The position numbers and the translations under genes were made by a program. Below the pieces are notes generated by a model. The model searched no databases. It saw only the letters and a list, made by a program, of their open reading frames with translations, and was not told the DNA's origin. Below are positions 46,944 through 58,794 of a DNA stretch of 64,000 nt, one piece after another. Source of the DNA: Oehlia diaphana (lineage: Eukaryota > Glomeromycota > Glomeromycetes > Glomerales > Glomeraceae); the NCBI GenBank assembly GCA_003833135.1, contig QZLH01000243.1:18106-82105 (forward strand). Reading direction: 5' to 3'. Within the stretch, counting starts at the first letter, position 1, and every line of letters starts with the position of its first letter.

Positions 46944-47165
46944 GATTTATTAATAAAAACGCGCAAAACGATAACAAGATGATAGAACAAATTGTTCAAA
47001 ATTGTTCGGCGAATTTGAAAATTACTTATAATTACTTATGTTGTGTAACATCAAATGAATTTAACGGCTTTACGTCACTTTTTTTTTGTACCACGGAAGA
47101 AGTTAAATAAAGATCTATATAACGTTTATTTTAAACACTTATACTTATTTTTATTATAATAAAAA

Positions 47166-48601
47166 TTATTGTAAATCTAATAAATAATTAGTTGCCTTTT
47201 GAAGATCGTAATCATGTCTTACTAACGCGTCAATAGCTTGTTCTTTTGTGAATCCCATATTAATAAATTTGTTTATTAAATCAGAATTATCATCACTATC
47301 ATGCTCCTCATTTTTAGGAGAAGACGATGATGTAGGCAATACCTCTTTAGGAGGGATAGGAGGGGTAGAATATGGTTGAAGTAAAGGACGACGCTCTTGA
47401 CTAGACGATGGGGCCGAATAACTTTTAACGGGCGGATTCGTATTGTTATGAATATTTAAAGGTGTATTTTGAGAAATTTGTAGATTGGCAAGATTATTTG
47501 ATAGAAGGTCAGGAGCAAAAGTCTGACTGGATAATTGAGATGGTAAAGGTGCTCCTACAGAAGGTTGAAGGAGTGGTGACGCATGATATGACCTTGGATG
47601 GTTTTGGTTAGTAACCATCATATCATGATTAGCGGAGGTTCCCAAAAAATTAGAAGATCCAGTTACACCTCCATTCGCAACAAGATTGTTAGCTTCATTG
47701 GACGATATTGGTGACCTAATAAAAATTGATATGTCATCTTGAATTATGTTTGATTGTTCCCAAGGTTTTTTAGGAGGATCCTCAAATTCCGAATAAAAGG
47801 ATTTCGCTGGTTTAGTCTAAAACAATCGAATTGGTTAAAATAGTAAATAAAATAATTTAATATATGAACGATTTTGATTCAGCTATTTTTTTTCATGGAA
47901 ATATGGAATTGTAGCCGGTATTTACCTCATCTCCCTCCTCCTTCGATTTCATCTTCCCATGTAATACCATATCATCCGAAGCAGATCGTACATGTACTTT
48001 CTGTTCATCTATGACATTTTCGCTGACATTGATTATATTATTTCCGCTCTCTGCCTGTTGACTGGTCTTTCTTTGTGTATTATTTACTGGAACTGGTGTT
48101 AAAATTCTCAAATTTGTATCCAAAAATCCTGGAGCTATTTTTCTAGCTTCTTCTTTTTGTTTACGAATTCGTTCCTCTTGAAGTGCCTGTAATTTTTGAG
48201 CACGGAGTTGCGTTAATGTAGCATTCTCTTGTTTATATCTTTCGGATTCTGCAATAATTTGTCGTTCTAACTGAAAATCATGGTTTTTCTACAATAATAT
48301 AGTAAATAAATGAGGTAATAAAAGTTAAATTGGCTATTATGGAATCAAGAACAACAATATAATTACTATTCGAATACTTGCTACTTGAGGCAGATCAAGG
48401 TTAAAATCTTGAGGTAATGTTATCTAATAGAGTTATTTAAGAATTCGTTACAAGATTTTCGAAGTATCACTGGCAAATGTAAAATGTTCAAATGTAAAAT
48501 GTTTAAAAACTTACAGATTTTAAAGCAGAAAATTGTGGTGCTAAAATAAGAGGAACGTCTTCAGCTGCAGAATAAATCGAAGCAGCTGTCGTATGTGCCA
48601 T
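47166..48601 (-). CDS. UBA-domain protein with UBAP1-like N-terminus
   Basis: Four exons, 48601-48515, 48423-48385, 48288-47926 and 47816-47166, all in phase 0, give 379 aa. Residues 20-45 read PQFSALKSITLPQDFNLDLP followed by HDFQLERQII. This follows the layout of the UBAP1 ESCRT-I-binding region (a Leu-Pro-x-x-Phe segment, then a Phe-x-Leu-Glu-x-Lys/Arg stretch). A charged coiled coil comes next (about 45-105), then a long Ser/Pro/Asn-rich linker with PPIPPKE-type motifs. The end is one UBA domain (LINKFINMGFTKEQAIDALV, then HDYDLQKATNYLL) at about residues 338-378. Ubiquitin binding is well supported; membership of ESCRT-I cargo sorting is an inference from the short N-terminal match. Animal UBAP1 has tandem UBAs; only one is seen here. 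Confidence 0.7.
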
Positions 48602-48851
48602 ATCAAGAGAAACTTTAAATACTAGACCCTCATTTCTCAGTAATGTATTTGGAAGTTATGCAAGATTCGATTATCACGTGAATAGTTAATAAAAAAATAG
48701 ATCAAAAGTAAAGTTTTTACACTCAAATCATTGTTTCGACCAATCAAGTAGAATTTGAAACGTGAAAATGTCCGCAGTTGCACGGATCCTCATCACACGT
48801 AATAAATACACATCTTCCCGCTTCTTACTTTTTCTACAAATTTAAACAATC
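48602..48851. promoter_or_regulatory. 250-bp divergent region, UBA gene / hydrolase gene
   Basis: Start codons face away from each other. The stretch contains ATCACGTGAATAG at about 48674-48686, whose CACGTG is an E-box/CBF1-type palindrome, and ATCACACGT near the hydrolase side. Functional use is inferred only. Confidence 0.4.
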
Positions 48852-50948
48852 ATGGTTTTTGCGATTATTTACTATACGTTTGTACTTCTCTTTGCTGGTC
48901 TTACTTATGCCAGCGTTGAAGGAAGAATACCTGTGGTACCTCGACTACAGTACCTTGTTGTTCTTGGACTCTCGTTAATCTCTGAATGGCCCTTGCCCGT
49001 TATAGTCCTTAAAATTGTTCTTATCAACATAGCCTCATTGCTAGGGGTTTTCAGTAAGTTTATGAGAAAGTCAAATAATTTTGAAACCCGTCAAATTTAA
49101 ATAATTTTATTTATCCTTTTTTTGCAACCTTCATTTTTTTTAATTTTAATATATTCAGGAGGAATTATTCCACAGCTTTTTTACATAGTTGATCTCCTAA
49201 ATATGATTGGGTGTGTTAAAGGTTTTAAGTCAATTAATTCTTATGTAGGTTGAATCTATCATTTGATGACTTATACCATTTTGTTATATAAAAGACTCGT
49301 CGTCATTTTCATTGACGCAGATGAAGCAAGACGTGCCATTGAACAAGCCATTAAGTCATATTCAGATCAAAGAGAATTACCGTCATTTACAAGGTACTTA
49401 TCAAAGTAATCGCTAATTATATATATTAGCAACTTATAATGTTCCTGGGACAAAAATTTCAGTGAAACTTTCTGGCAAAGAATGGTGAATCCGCATTTTG
49501 TTCCTCAAAATGTTTTCCAATATGCCGATAGTAAGTTCAATGTTATATCATTTGATTTGATAGTTTTATTTGTCAAAGCCCGTTTATAACATTTATCATT
49601 CTTATTTTTAGTTGGTTATGCTACTCATTCAGAGAAATCCGAAGCGACGATAAATGATTTCGAACAAGTAAATTATTTAACATTAGACGTTTATGCTCGC
49701 AAGGATATATCCAGAACTACTTCAAAACCTGTTTTCGTAAGTAAATTCATAAGTATTCATACTTTATTATGCTGAATTTATTCAGATTTTGATAATTTAT
49801 ATTGCTATAAAAATGATCATTAGATGTATATTCATGGAGGTGAATGGATAAGAGGAGATAAAGCATCTCCATATCCATTGATACGTCACTTGGCTGAAGT
49901 TGGTTGGGTAAGTGTATTAAATTGGGTTGAAAATGAACTTTTTATTATAGAATGTTAAAATGTATTTCTTTCATTAGGTTGTTGTATCTATAAATTACAG
50001 ACTTGCACCAATATCTTTCTACCCATCTCAATTGATCGATGCTAAACGAGCTTTGCGCTGGGTTAAACAAAATATCGAACATTTTGGTGGGGATCCAAAG
50101 TTTATAGCGGTAGCAGGTAAATTTCTAAATGTCTTATTGTGTATTCCTCCGATTTATTATTTACCCTTATCTGACATAAATATGATTAAGGTGATGATGC
50201 GGGAGGCCAGATTGCCGCGGTGCTTGCGCTCACACCAAATAAGCCAGAATATCAACCTGGTTTCGAAAAAGTTGACACATCTGTAAAAGCTTGCGTCTTG
50301 ATTAATGCTATTACAGACCTTGTAGGCGAACAGAATTCATGGATCTCAGACTACTTTTCAAAGAAAATTGCAGGACGACAAACGAAAGATATTACGTTTT
50401 TGAGAGAACATTCGCCACTACATCTCATCAAAGAGGACTCAGTCCCATTTTTGGTGTTTCAGTAAGTTTTGAATTTTACGCCAGTTTTTGAAAAAAACAA
50501 TTCCTAATTGCGATTAGTAACATGATTACCAAATTTTAGCGGCGATCGTGATACATCAGTACCTTTCAAATCATCCAGTATTTTCGTTGAGGAATTTAAG
50601 AAAAGTAATAATTAATTTGACGATTCATTTAATTCTGATTTTATAATAAATTTTTCATCTCTGATTTTCATTGTTGTTAATAATTCCAGAGTGTAAAGCC
50701 GAAATTCAATTTATCCCGATTCCGGTAAATTGTAATTTCATTAATTTTAACATTTATTTTTTATTAAGCTTTTGTTTTAAATTTTTATACGTTTTGTTTA
50801 GGGTGGACATCATGTATATAATCTTTTCTCTTCGCCTCGGTCACATTATCAAGCTATTGGCGTTGAGCAATGGTTGAACCACATCCATTCCGAAGAAGGA
50901 AATGGTGATTATGCATGGGTATCGAAAGAACATGATTTTTCTGATTAA
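48852..50948 (+). CDS. Alpha/beta hydrolase, nucleophile Ser replaced by Asp
   Basis: Eleven exons, 48852-49053, 49159-49221, 49321-49393, 49463-49530, 49612-49736, 49824-49907, 49978-50116, 50191-50461, 50540-50604, 50690-50724 and 50802-50948, close to 423 aa. Two hydrophobic N-terminal spans suggest membrane anchoring. The catalytic domain begins with YLTLDVYARKD and has the oxyanion-hole motif YIHGGEW (about 180-186), then VVVSINYRLAP, ALRWVKQNIEHFGGDP, the elbow VAGDDAGGQIAAVLA, HGDRDTSVPF (acid) and GGHHVYNLF (His). The layout is that of the HSL/BD-FAE group, including isoprenylcysteine methylesterase-like and kynurenine-formamidase-like enzymes. The expected elbow is G-D-S-A-G-G; here residue 254 is Asp (codon GAT). 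All other catalytic positions look intact. It may be a pseudoenzyme, or use another mechanism, or contain a sequence error. Confidence 0.85.
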
Positions 50949-51503
50949 TCTATTTATTTGTTTGAACTTTTTTTCTTTTATTTTATATATACAAAATCAA
51001 TGTACAATGTGAACTTTTTTTGCTAATATAACTTATAAAGCATAAAATAATTTGCTAATATAAACTTATAAAAGCATAAAATAAGAATTTGTTTATTCTT
51101 TATCATAATGAAAATTTGTATTAAATGCTTATCGCCGATCTGGCAACTCATCTTCAGCTCAATAATAAATTATTGATAGAAATCAAATTCTATTAATTGA
51201 TTCATAACGCGTTTGAAGTCCAATAAAAGGGCAAACTAGACTCGGGCTTGCTCGTTCCTGGCTTCTTGTTCTTCATATCTGCTACGTATAACTCTCGAAT
51301 TACAAATTTGTTCAAATGAAACAATGCGAAAATTGTCTAGAACTATTATGTATTTTTTTCTACAGCATTTTGATAATTTTGATTCCAAATATGTAATAGC
51401 ATGTGTGTGTAAATTAACGACATAATTGGATCTTTTTATATAAATAATCATGACCTGCAGCCATTTTTGGTCGTTCGGGAAACTTAATACAAAAACTTCA
51501 AAA
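50949..51503. other. Intergenic region, no gene recognised
   Basis: The 3' flank of the hydrolase gene carries the repeat ACTTATAAAAGCATAAAATAA, near-duplicated at 51030-51050 and 51063-51085. The rest holds the promoter of the THOC3-like gene. No open frame is convincing. Confidence 0.5.
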
Positions 51504-53243
51504 ATGGTTTACGGAAATACACCTTTTAATAATTATTATAATCACATGGCACCACTTCCACAACCACCGTCGTCGTCGAAAAAAGTGCCTAGAAAGCCAG
51601 TACCACAAGGTCCTTCGGGAAACGAATCTGTAAGAAATTCTGGATAGGATGTGTTTCGTCCTTTGGCTCGCCGTTTTGGTTTTATCCAACAACAACAAAT
51701 AATATAATAAATCTGAACGAGAATCATTCTATCCACATATGGCTATATAATAAAAGCCAGAAGAATACTTCGCAAAATGTAGAACCAAACTCCTAAATGG
51801 CCATATAAAGACAGTACGAACAGTAGCTTGGAATTGCGACGGTCGAAAACTTGCAAGCGGTTCCGTTGATAAAACCGTGAGATTATGGGAAGCGGATCAA
51901 GTAATATATGTTTCTTAAATTTTATATTTCATTTTTGTTCTTTATGGAGTTTAATAAAATGTTTATTTTATCAAAACTTTATAGGAAGACATAAAATATT
52001 CCATCAAGTTACTCGGACACGAAGAAAGTGTAGATCAACTTTGTTGGAGTCCTCAATCACCGCACGAACTAGCGACAGCTTCGACTGATAAGACAGTTAG
52101 ATTCTGGGATACACGTGGTTTGTATTCTATTATAAATGAATTTTGAAAGAATATAAAATATTATAACTTACAATGAAATTTAGATGTAAAGCGATGTACA
52201 CACGTCGTGAAGACTGACGGAGAGAATATAAATATCAGCTGGAGCTGGGACGGTTCAATGGTTGCAGTTGGTGACAAGGTTTGGTTAAAAATTTTTGAAA
52301 TTTCATTTTATTATTAAATTTGTAATCTTAATGCAAAATTTTGAAAAGGATGATAAAATTTCATTTATCGATCCGAGACATAAACCTTCACCGGTTATAG
52401 TTAAAACTTATGCAGAAGGTGATGATATAAGAGATGAGGTAGTATAATGACTTATAGATATTATTTGGCTTGAATTTTCTCAATTCATTATTAACAAATC
52501 ATTTCCTATTCGAAAGATTAATGAAATTAGTTGGAACCATGATTGTTCGTTGTTCTTTTTAACGACTGGTTCTGGAGCTATTAAAATATTGAAATGGCCT
52601 TCATTACAGCCAGTCCATGTGCTTAGAGGTCACACTGCAAATTGTTATTGTATTGATTTTGATCCAAAAAAACGGTAAATTATAAATTTATAAAGATATT
52701 TAACGTTTTAAATAATTATACTGCACTATATATTATACATAATTATTACTTACAGATATGTAGCTGCTGGGGGAGCGGATGCTCTGGTTACATTGTGGGA
52801 TCTTGAAGAATGTGTCTGTCTAAGGTCATTTAAGGAATTAGAGTAGGTCGTCGCATATTTGTCTTGAAAATTGATAACGTTCGATAAATAGATTTTTATA
52901 TGAATAACTTTTTTAACAGATTCCCAGTGCGAACGATTAGTTTTACTCATGATGGAGTTTATTTAGCAGCAGCTTCTGAAGATGAGCATATTATTGTCGT
53001 AAGTTGTAAAACGGTTATGGTATATTTTATTTTTATTTTAATTAATCTGTTTCATAATTTATATAGTCAAATGTGGAGACTGGCAAAACTGTCTACAGAA
53101 TTAAGACTATGGCTGCAACTAATTCTGTGGCATGGCATCCAAAAGGTTATCTATTAGCATTTGCTGGTGATGAAGAAGGAATTCAGGATCAAAAAAATTA
53201 TATCGGTTTAAAAGTTTTTGGTTTTAATGATTTAAAGGAATGA
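51504..53243 (+). CDS. THOC3: THO complex subunit 3 (THOC3/Tex1), WD40 protein
   Basis: Nine exons, 51504-51629, 51757-51900, 51985-52117, 52184-52278, 52349-52438, 52517-52674, 52756-52842, 52920-52998 and 53067-53243, give 362 aa. A Pro/Ser-rich start ([16 protein letters not shown]) precedes a seven-bladed WD40 propeller. The blades include [98 protein letters not shown] and [19 protein letters not shown]. The order and the ending [18 protein letters not shown] match THOC3/Tex1, which sits in the THO/TREX complex that couples transcription to mRNA export in the nucleus. Length is a little above animal THOC3. All intron phases fit. An upstream in-frame ATG (51450) was not chosen because it precedes the Pro-rich conserved start. 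Confidence 0.93.
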
Positions 53244-53866
53244 ATAACAACAATGAAGGAATATTCTTTTAATTTAATTTCATTTTAGATTTTTGTGCAA
53301 TTGTGTTTTTACATTCACAATTAAGGATCGTAGATTTAATATAAAGCATTTGAATAATTATTAAAATTATATAAATTAATACATCTTTCGACCTTTTTTT
53401 TAAAGTTACTACAATAAAATACTTTTGGTATTTTGACGCCTTATTTGAATTTAGCGTGTATTATGATCTAACCTGTGTGTAATGTTTCCCGAATAAGATA
53501 GTTAACTTTAAGTTTGGAATAATAATTAAGTAAAGCAATAGTGTCGTACTTGACCCTCCTGGTGGCATCATCATGACCATCCTTATTGCAAAATATATTA
53601 ATTATATGGATCAAGTCAGACCAAGTAAAGCAGTACTGATAATAGAATTTTGTCAAGTATATTTTTTTATTTATTTGATAAATACGTTTTTCAGTTTTTC
53701 AAAAAAATAAGTTTCTTCTCAAAAAAAAATAAAAAAATAGAATTTATTCGTGAATAATAATAATATAATATTTGTAATTTACTTATTTAGTGATGTACAT
53801 TGATCTTCCTTAACTTGTTTCAAAAAAAAAACCTATTACTTTAAGAGTAAGACTTTTTTTTTATAT
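53244..53866. other. Convergent 3' region, no gene recognised
   Basis: About 620 bp between the stop codons of the THOC3-like and steroid-reductase-like genes. A/T runs and no recognisable coding content; a 62-codon minus frame at 53468-53656 has no domain. Confidence 0.5.
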
Positions 53867-54911
53867 TTACCAAATAAAAGGAATAATAGCTTTTCTTTCT
53901 TTAGGATATTCTTTAAAGTTTTCTCTGTACCATTTTAAAGTTTGTCTTGCTCTAGGAAATAAATTCGCAGGTGTTGCTAAAGCGAATAATAAAGCAGGTA
54001 AACTATACCAACAAGCGATAGCAAATCCAATCCATTCGATAGTTTCACCAAGATAACTTGGACAACTTACATAATAAAATAACTTTTCATTTGGAATAAA
54101 ATATTTTTTCCTAATATCATTCATAGAGTTATTACTATTATCATCAGATTGATTTTTTTCATCATCATTCTTAATATCGAATTTTTTTTCTAATGAAATT
54201 TTTGATTGATTTTTTCTTCTTAATTCAAATAAAATATTATCATGATCAATATTTATCCACATTCCAATAAAAAAAATCATAACACCTAAAATAAATGATA
54301 ATTCTTTATATTTTTCTTCAGGATAATTTCCAAATACTGAAATCCATCTACCAATACTATAACCATTAATTAAATTAAATAATATAGCACTTGAAAATAC
54401 CATTAAATTTATCGGAGCAATACTTGGTGCTCTATAAGTATAAATTATTGTACGATTAATATAATGAATTAAATATAATGATGCAAGAATTTTTTGACTT
54501 GTAGTATAAGATGATAAATTAATAGAAGTTTCAGAAGTTTCGTCATCATTATGACCGATAAATGGGGATGGTGCTAAGAAACTATAAAGGAATGTTGCTG
54601 GAGAGACCAATTCCATTAAAGACCATCCTAATTTTCCCGGTAAGTTTAAAAAACCAAGTTCTTTTATATGAAATTTTCCTGTTCAAATAAGAAATAATTT
54701 TTGGTTTTTTTTTGTTAATAAAAGCCAAAAAAAAAAGGGAAATGAATAAAATAAACTTGCCATAATATGCCTTAGAAAAAAGCAAAGAGACTAAAAAAAT
54801 AATTGGAAGATAACAATAAAATGATAAAACTTTATTATAAAATTCCACTTCATATTCTTTTGATATGATAAATGATCGAAAATTAATGAATTCGTTCATA
54901 ATTTCGTACAT
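53867..54911 (-). CDS. Steroid 5-alpha-reductase family protein (SRD5A-like)
   Basis: Two exons, 54911-54761 and 54678-53867, join to 320 aa. The intron has a GC donor (GCAAGT) and CAG acceptor. It is the only splice that keeps the reading frame into KFHIKELGFLNLPGKLGW. The C-terminal domain is typical of the 3-oxo-5-alpha-steroid 4-dehydrogenase family: YVSCPSYLGETIEWIGFAIA, then FPRARQTLKWYRENFKEYP and PFIW at the end. Earlier HYINRTIIYTYRAPSIAP and INIDHDNIL are further family motifs. About six membrane spans fit an ER enzyme that reduces a steroid or polyprenol/enoyl double bond with NADPH. Fungi lack sex steroids, so an ergosterol-type or polyprenol-type substrate is more likely (inference). 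A Lys/Asp/Asn-rich loop (residues about 180-215) is an insertion. The start could be Met1 or Met5. Confidence 0.88.
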
Positions 54912-55474
54912 AATTTTTTTTAAAAAAAGTTAAAATCTTTTACGACAAATAACTAAAGATAATTTGTTTAATAACTTTGAAGAAAAAACAAAAGAAAAAT
55001 TATTTGAACGAATGCTTTAGCAATTAACACATTTCTTGTTTACCCCCCCCCCCCTTATCCTTAAAAAATATATCATTGAGAAAATTTGTCAAATTAATAT
55101 AATGTATTACAATAAATAATTTGTACTACGAAATATGTTCCCATGTTTAGTTGTATAAAACATTAAGATTTGATTTATTTCTTGTTAATTTATGTGTTCA
55201 AAAGAAAAATATGCTTCATTCTTTTTCGATTTATAAAACAGAGGAGGGACAAAATAATGTATAAATAAATAAATAAAAGATTATTGTTTACATACAGATT
55301 TTCAATATTACACAAATGATCTTTCTACAAATCGAATATTGAATAACAATTACCAAATAAACAATGAATGAACCAAAAAGTGAAAATAAATACAATCCAA
55401 AAAAATTGTCAAGCCATAAATACACCCAAAAAAATTCCATTTAAACAATCAATATAACAATATACACAATATCC
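54912..55474. other. Intergenic region with poly(C) run
   Basis: No gene recognised. A run of about a dozen C at 55041-55054 (TACCCCCCCCCC) is the longest C tract in this very AT-rich window. A short AAATAAATAA repeat follows at about 55265-55280. Confidence 0.6.
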
Positions 55475-57331
55475 TTATTGCTCAACATACAAAACTTGCT
55501 GAACATCTTCATCTGCCTCAGATCTTGATGCTTCTAATAAGTTGGCAAGACTTGGACTTCTTGAATGACTCCTGAGACTATTAATAGCTTTAACTGCATC
55601 AACAGCCTTCCTGAATGTTTTACGAGCATTGAAGTTATCTCGAACATTGTTCAATATATTTGGCCGTTCCCCACCAATTGGGCTAGGTAAAGGTTCGGTA
55701 AGCCATGGATGAGATAAAGCTTGATGGGCGGTAAGACGACTGTAAGGATGGACAGTTAATAGTCTGTTGATAAAATCTTTTGCTATATATACGATACGGT
55801 AATAGAAATATTAATTTTAGGTTCACTGGTTAAATCTAACTCTAACTAGCATAGATTTTTTTTAAAATGTACCAGAATCACTGATTCCTTCCCAGTATTC
55901 TTTATCAAATTTATAGTCAGCATTGGTAATAGCCAGCATTTCTTCTTTGGCGCTTTCCCGATCAAATGGCGTGTAACCGCATAATAAAAAATATGTGATT
56001 ACACCAATAGCCCATAAATCTACTGGTTTACCATGACCGGTTTTATTGAAAATCTCGGGTGCCTAAAAAATCATTAAAATGTGACACAAATAAGTTCCCA
56101 AACTTTAATAAATTTAATGAAAAATTAATTATTACCATATAACCAGGTGTACCACACGTGGTGGTAAGAGCATGAAATTTTTCCGAATCAATGATCCGAG
56201 AAAGCCCAAAATCAGCAATAAGGAGATCAGATTCTTCGTCTTCAGTTTTAAAAAGAAGATTTTCTGGCTAAAAATAATATGAGTCGGTAATTAGTTATAG
56301 AACGAAAAAAGAGGGTGCTTGATATTATTTTATTGAATATATCTCCCATTAAATGTTCGAGAAAAAATTATTTTAAATACCTTAAGATCTATAAATTTAT
56401 ACGAAAATAAATAATTTAAAGGAGGCTAAAAAAGAAAGAAAATCATCGATTTAATATAACATCAACTCACCTCTATGAACGATTCCATTATCATGCAGGT
56501 ATGCGACAGCCTCCGTTATACTCCTAACAAGATTAGCTGCGTCACGTTCAAAATAACTTCCTTTAGCTAAAATACGATCAAAAAGTTCACCGCCACGAGC
56601 CCAATCTGTAACCAAATAAACTGAAAAAAAAAAAAAATTTTTTTTTGAAAAATTAAACAAATGGAATGAATTAAGTAATCATTATAATACAAAATCAAAA
56701 AAAAATTATGAATAATCAATTTACGATTATTTAGTGTCTCGAAATAATCAACCAATGTTAAGATGTTTTTGTGGCCCTGTGAAACTCGCTTTAAAACATT
56801 TATTTCGTTTCTAACCATATGCTCTCTACCTTCCATCAACTTTTTGTTGATGATTTTGACGGCAAAATATTCCCCCGTTTTAATCTAAAATATAATTTGT
56901 AGATAATTTAAATATAAAGATTCTCTTTCACAAAATATTATTCAATATGCTTAATTATGACAGCGTAACAAAGGAAACGAAAGTTACATACATGCTGAGC
57001 TTCTATAAAACGCGAATAAAGAAAAAAAAGTTAAATTAATATTAAAATGCTTTGATATGAAAAATGCAAGCTGGAAAAAACGAAAGGCGTGTTTACTAGA
57101 TAAAAACGCGCCAAGATAATTCTAATTTCATAATAATTGCTTAGAGAACAAATAAATACGAACCTTTTACCACAGCATAAGTGCCTTGACCCAGTGTTCT
57201 ACCAGTTTTATACTAGAAATCGATAGTCCACAAAAGTATAAAGAATTCCATTAAGTCATTGAAATTTTGAACCTAACATAAAAAGTTGTTAGAGTAACAT
57301 ATACCTGGCAAGGGACAGTAACGTTTGCCAT
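55475..57331 (-). CDS. Calcium/calmodulin-dependent protein kinase (CaMKI-like)
   Basis: Nine exons, 57331-57305, 57212-57164, 57002-56992 (11 nt), 56884-56725, 56620-56471, 56388-56381 (8 nt), 56267-56136, 56062-55873 and 55782-55475, close to 344 aa. The catalytic signature is complete: GQGTYAVVK loop, FAVKI (Lys39), HRDLKPENLL (Asp133), IADFGL (Asp154), TTTCGTPGYMAPE activation loop and WAIGVITYFLLCGYTPF. After the kinase core the tail reads ARKTFRKAVDAVKAINSL, a basic amphipathic helix that should be the autoinhibitory and calmodulin-binding segment. The end is Ser/Arg-rich. This is a cytosolic Ser/Thr kinase responding to calcium. The micro-exons are essential: the 8-nt one supplies the D-L-K of the catalytic loop. 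Thr in the activation loop could be a CaMKK target. Confidence 0.95.
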
Positions 57332-58794
57332 TTAAAAAAATTACAAGGATAAAAACTATTAACTTCGGTAGAATGGAAGAAAGAAATGTTAGTCTTGTGT
57401 TTCCTGCATTTTCGATAGTGCGGTTACATTAATCTGTGAAACGCGGGTTGACCAAAACTGAATGAGGCTTGGCCCAATTAGGGTGGAAAGGAAAAGACGC
57501 ATTGACGCCATTAAAACTTCGGAGAAATAAATTTTTTGGAAATAATTTACCAAATCAAGCTTTGTAAATTTCGTCTGTGTGGCGGAAACGTCTTTGTATA
57601 AATGGTACATATGATTATGTTACACATTTATTTGTTTGGATTTGTAATATCAATAACATCTAAAGAAACAAATGCTGTAATTCAAAAAAAAAAAAAATCA
57701 CACAAAAGTTGACGCTATAGTACTAGTATATCGGACCTATAGGTCTTATCTAACATTTTTAGTAGTCATTAGACATTTCTGACATTTGACATATTATTCG
57801 TTTATTCCTGAGATAGATCACCGTAACGCAGCATTTCTTGTATTAAAAATTCACGCGTTTTCAAAAAAGGAATTCGTATGCCTTTTTTTTACATCTGAAA
57901 ATCCGTTCCCTAAATTCCGAATAATTTGATAAAAACGTCAAAAACGTTGTTCTACTTGAATGTAAAATCGATGTAATTTTTGCAACCCTAGTTCTCATCA
58001 TAACTTGTATTAGAGGCCTGAATGGGTCGAAAATAAGTATCAACCCAGGATTTATCAAGTTTTTGCGGCTCAAGATTTCTCATGCCTATATGCATAAAGC
58101 AGATCAATAATATGCAAACTATATTATATGTAAACTAGATTATGTAAACTGTAAAAGATAGATCGTCAAATGCGTTACGTCACTAATCTACCAAAGATGT
58201 TATGTGAGAATTCTTTGAGCTTAAAAAATTTGGTAATTATTTTTATATTAGAGGATTTCTATCATCATTGTTTATCCAAAGAGAGCTCGACTCAGTGTAG
58301 ATTGTAAATGAATACTTTGATTATATCTATTATATCTTGTACATTTTTTTTTGTCAAAATTTTTTCTTTCTTCAAAAGTCTTTCAGACATCTTTAGTAAA
58401 TAACAAAATGGGCATTACCAACAATAAACACAAGTTATTGAAATAATTCTTCGCACAATTTAAATTTATTTTTATTTTTTTAAAAAAAAATGATATTGTA
58501 GAAAAATTTAATCAACCAAAAATTATTTAAAATTATAAATATTTTTTTTTAAAAAAAAAAAAAAGATTGAGGTTGATCAATCATTATAAATTCTAATCTT
58601 AAACCTTACTCAACCTAACTTAACCTAAACAAACTCTAACCCTACAGTCTAAGTGACTGCACAATGTTTTAAAACGATAATAAATACGAATTGTTATATT
58701 GAAAAATGAAAAAATTAAAAATTTTGTAACTTACATTCTAATTTTAAGCTTATATGTTTAGCTCAGTATATAAGTAAATAATTTATGCGCATTT
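57332..58794. other. Intergenic region, no gene recognised
   Basis: Nearly 1.5 kb with promoter sequence of the CaM kinase and the 3' flank of the Rrp15 gene. Two minus-strand frames (57389-57610 and 57861-58073) have no domain, and poly-A/T tracts occur near 58485 and 58545. The string ACCTATAGGT at about 57736 is a perfect 10-bp palindrome. Confidence 0.5.

Noticed and set aside
49245..49320. An alternative exon after the GTAG at about 49248 in the hydrolase gene
   Set aside because: It runs into a stop codon. Splicing from AAAG at 49221 directly to 49321 keeps the frame.
57389..58073. Two minus-strand frames upstream of the CaM kinase
   Set aside because: No recognisable domain, and they lie in the probable promoter of the kinase gene.
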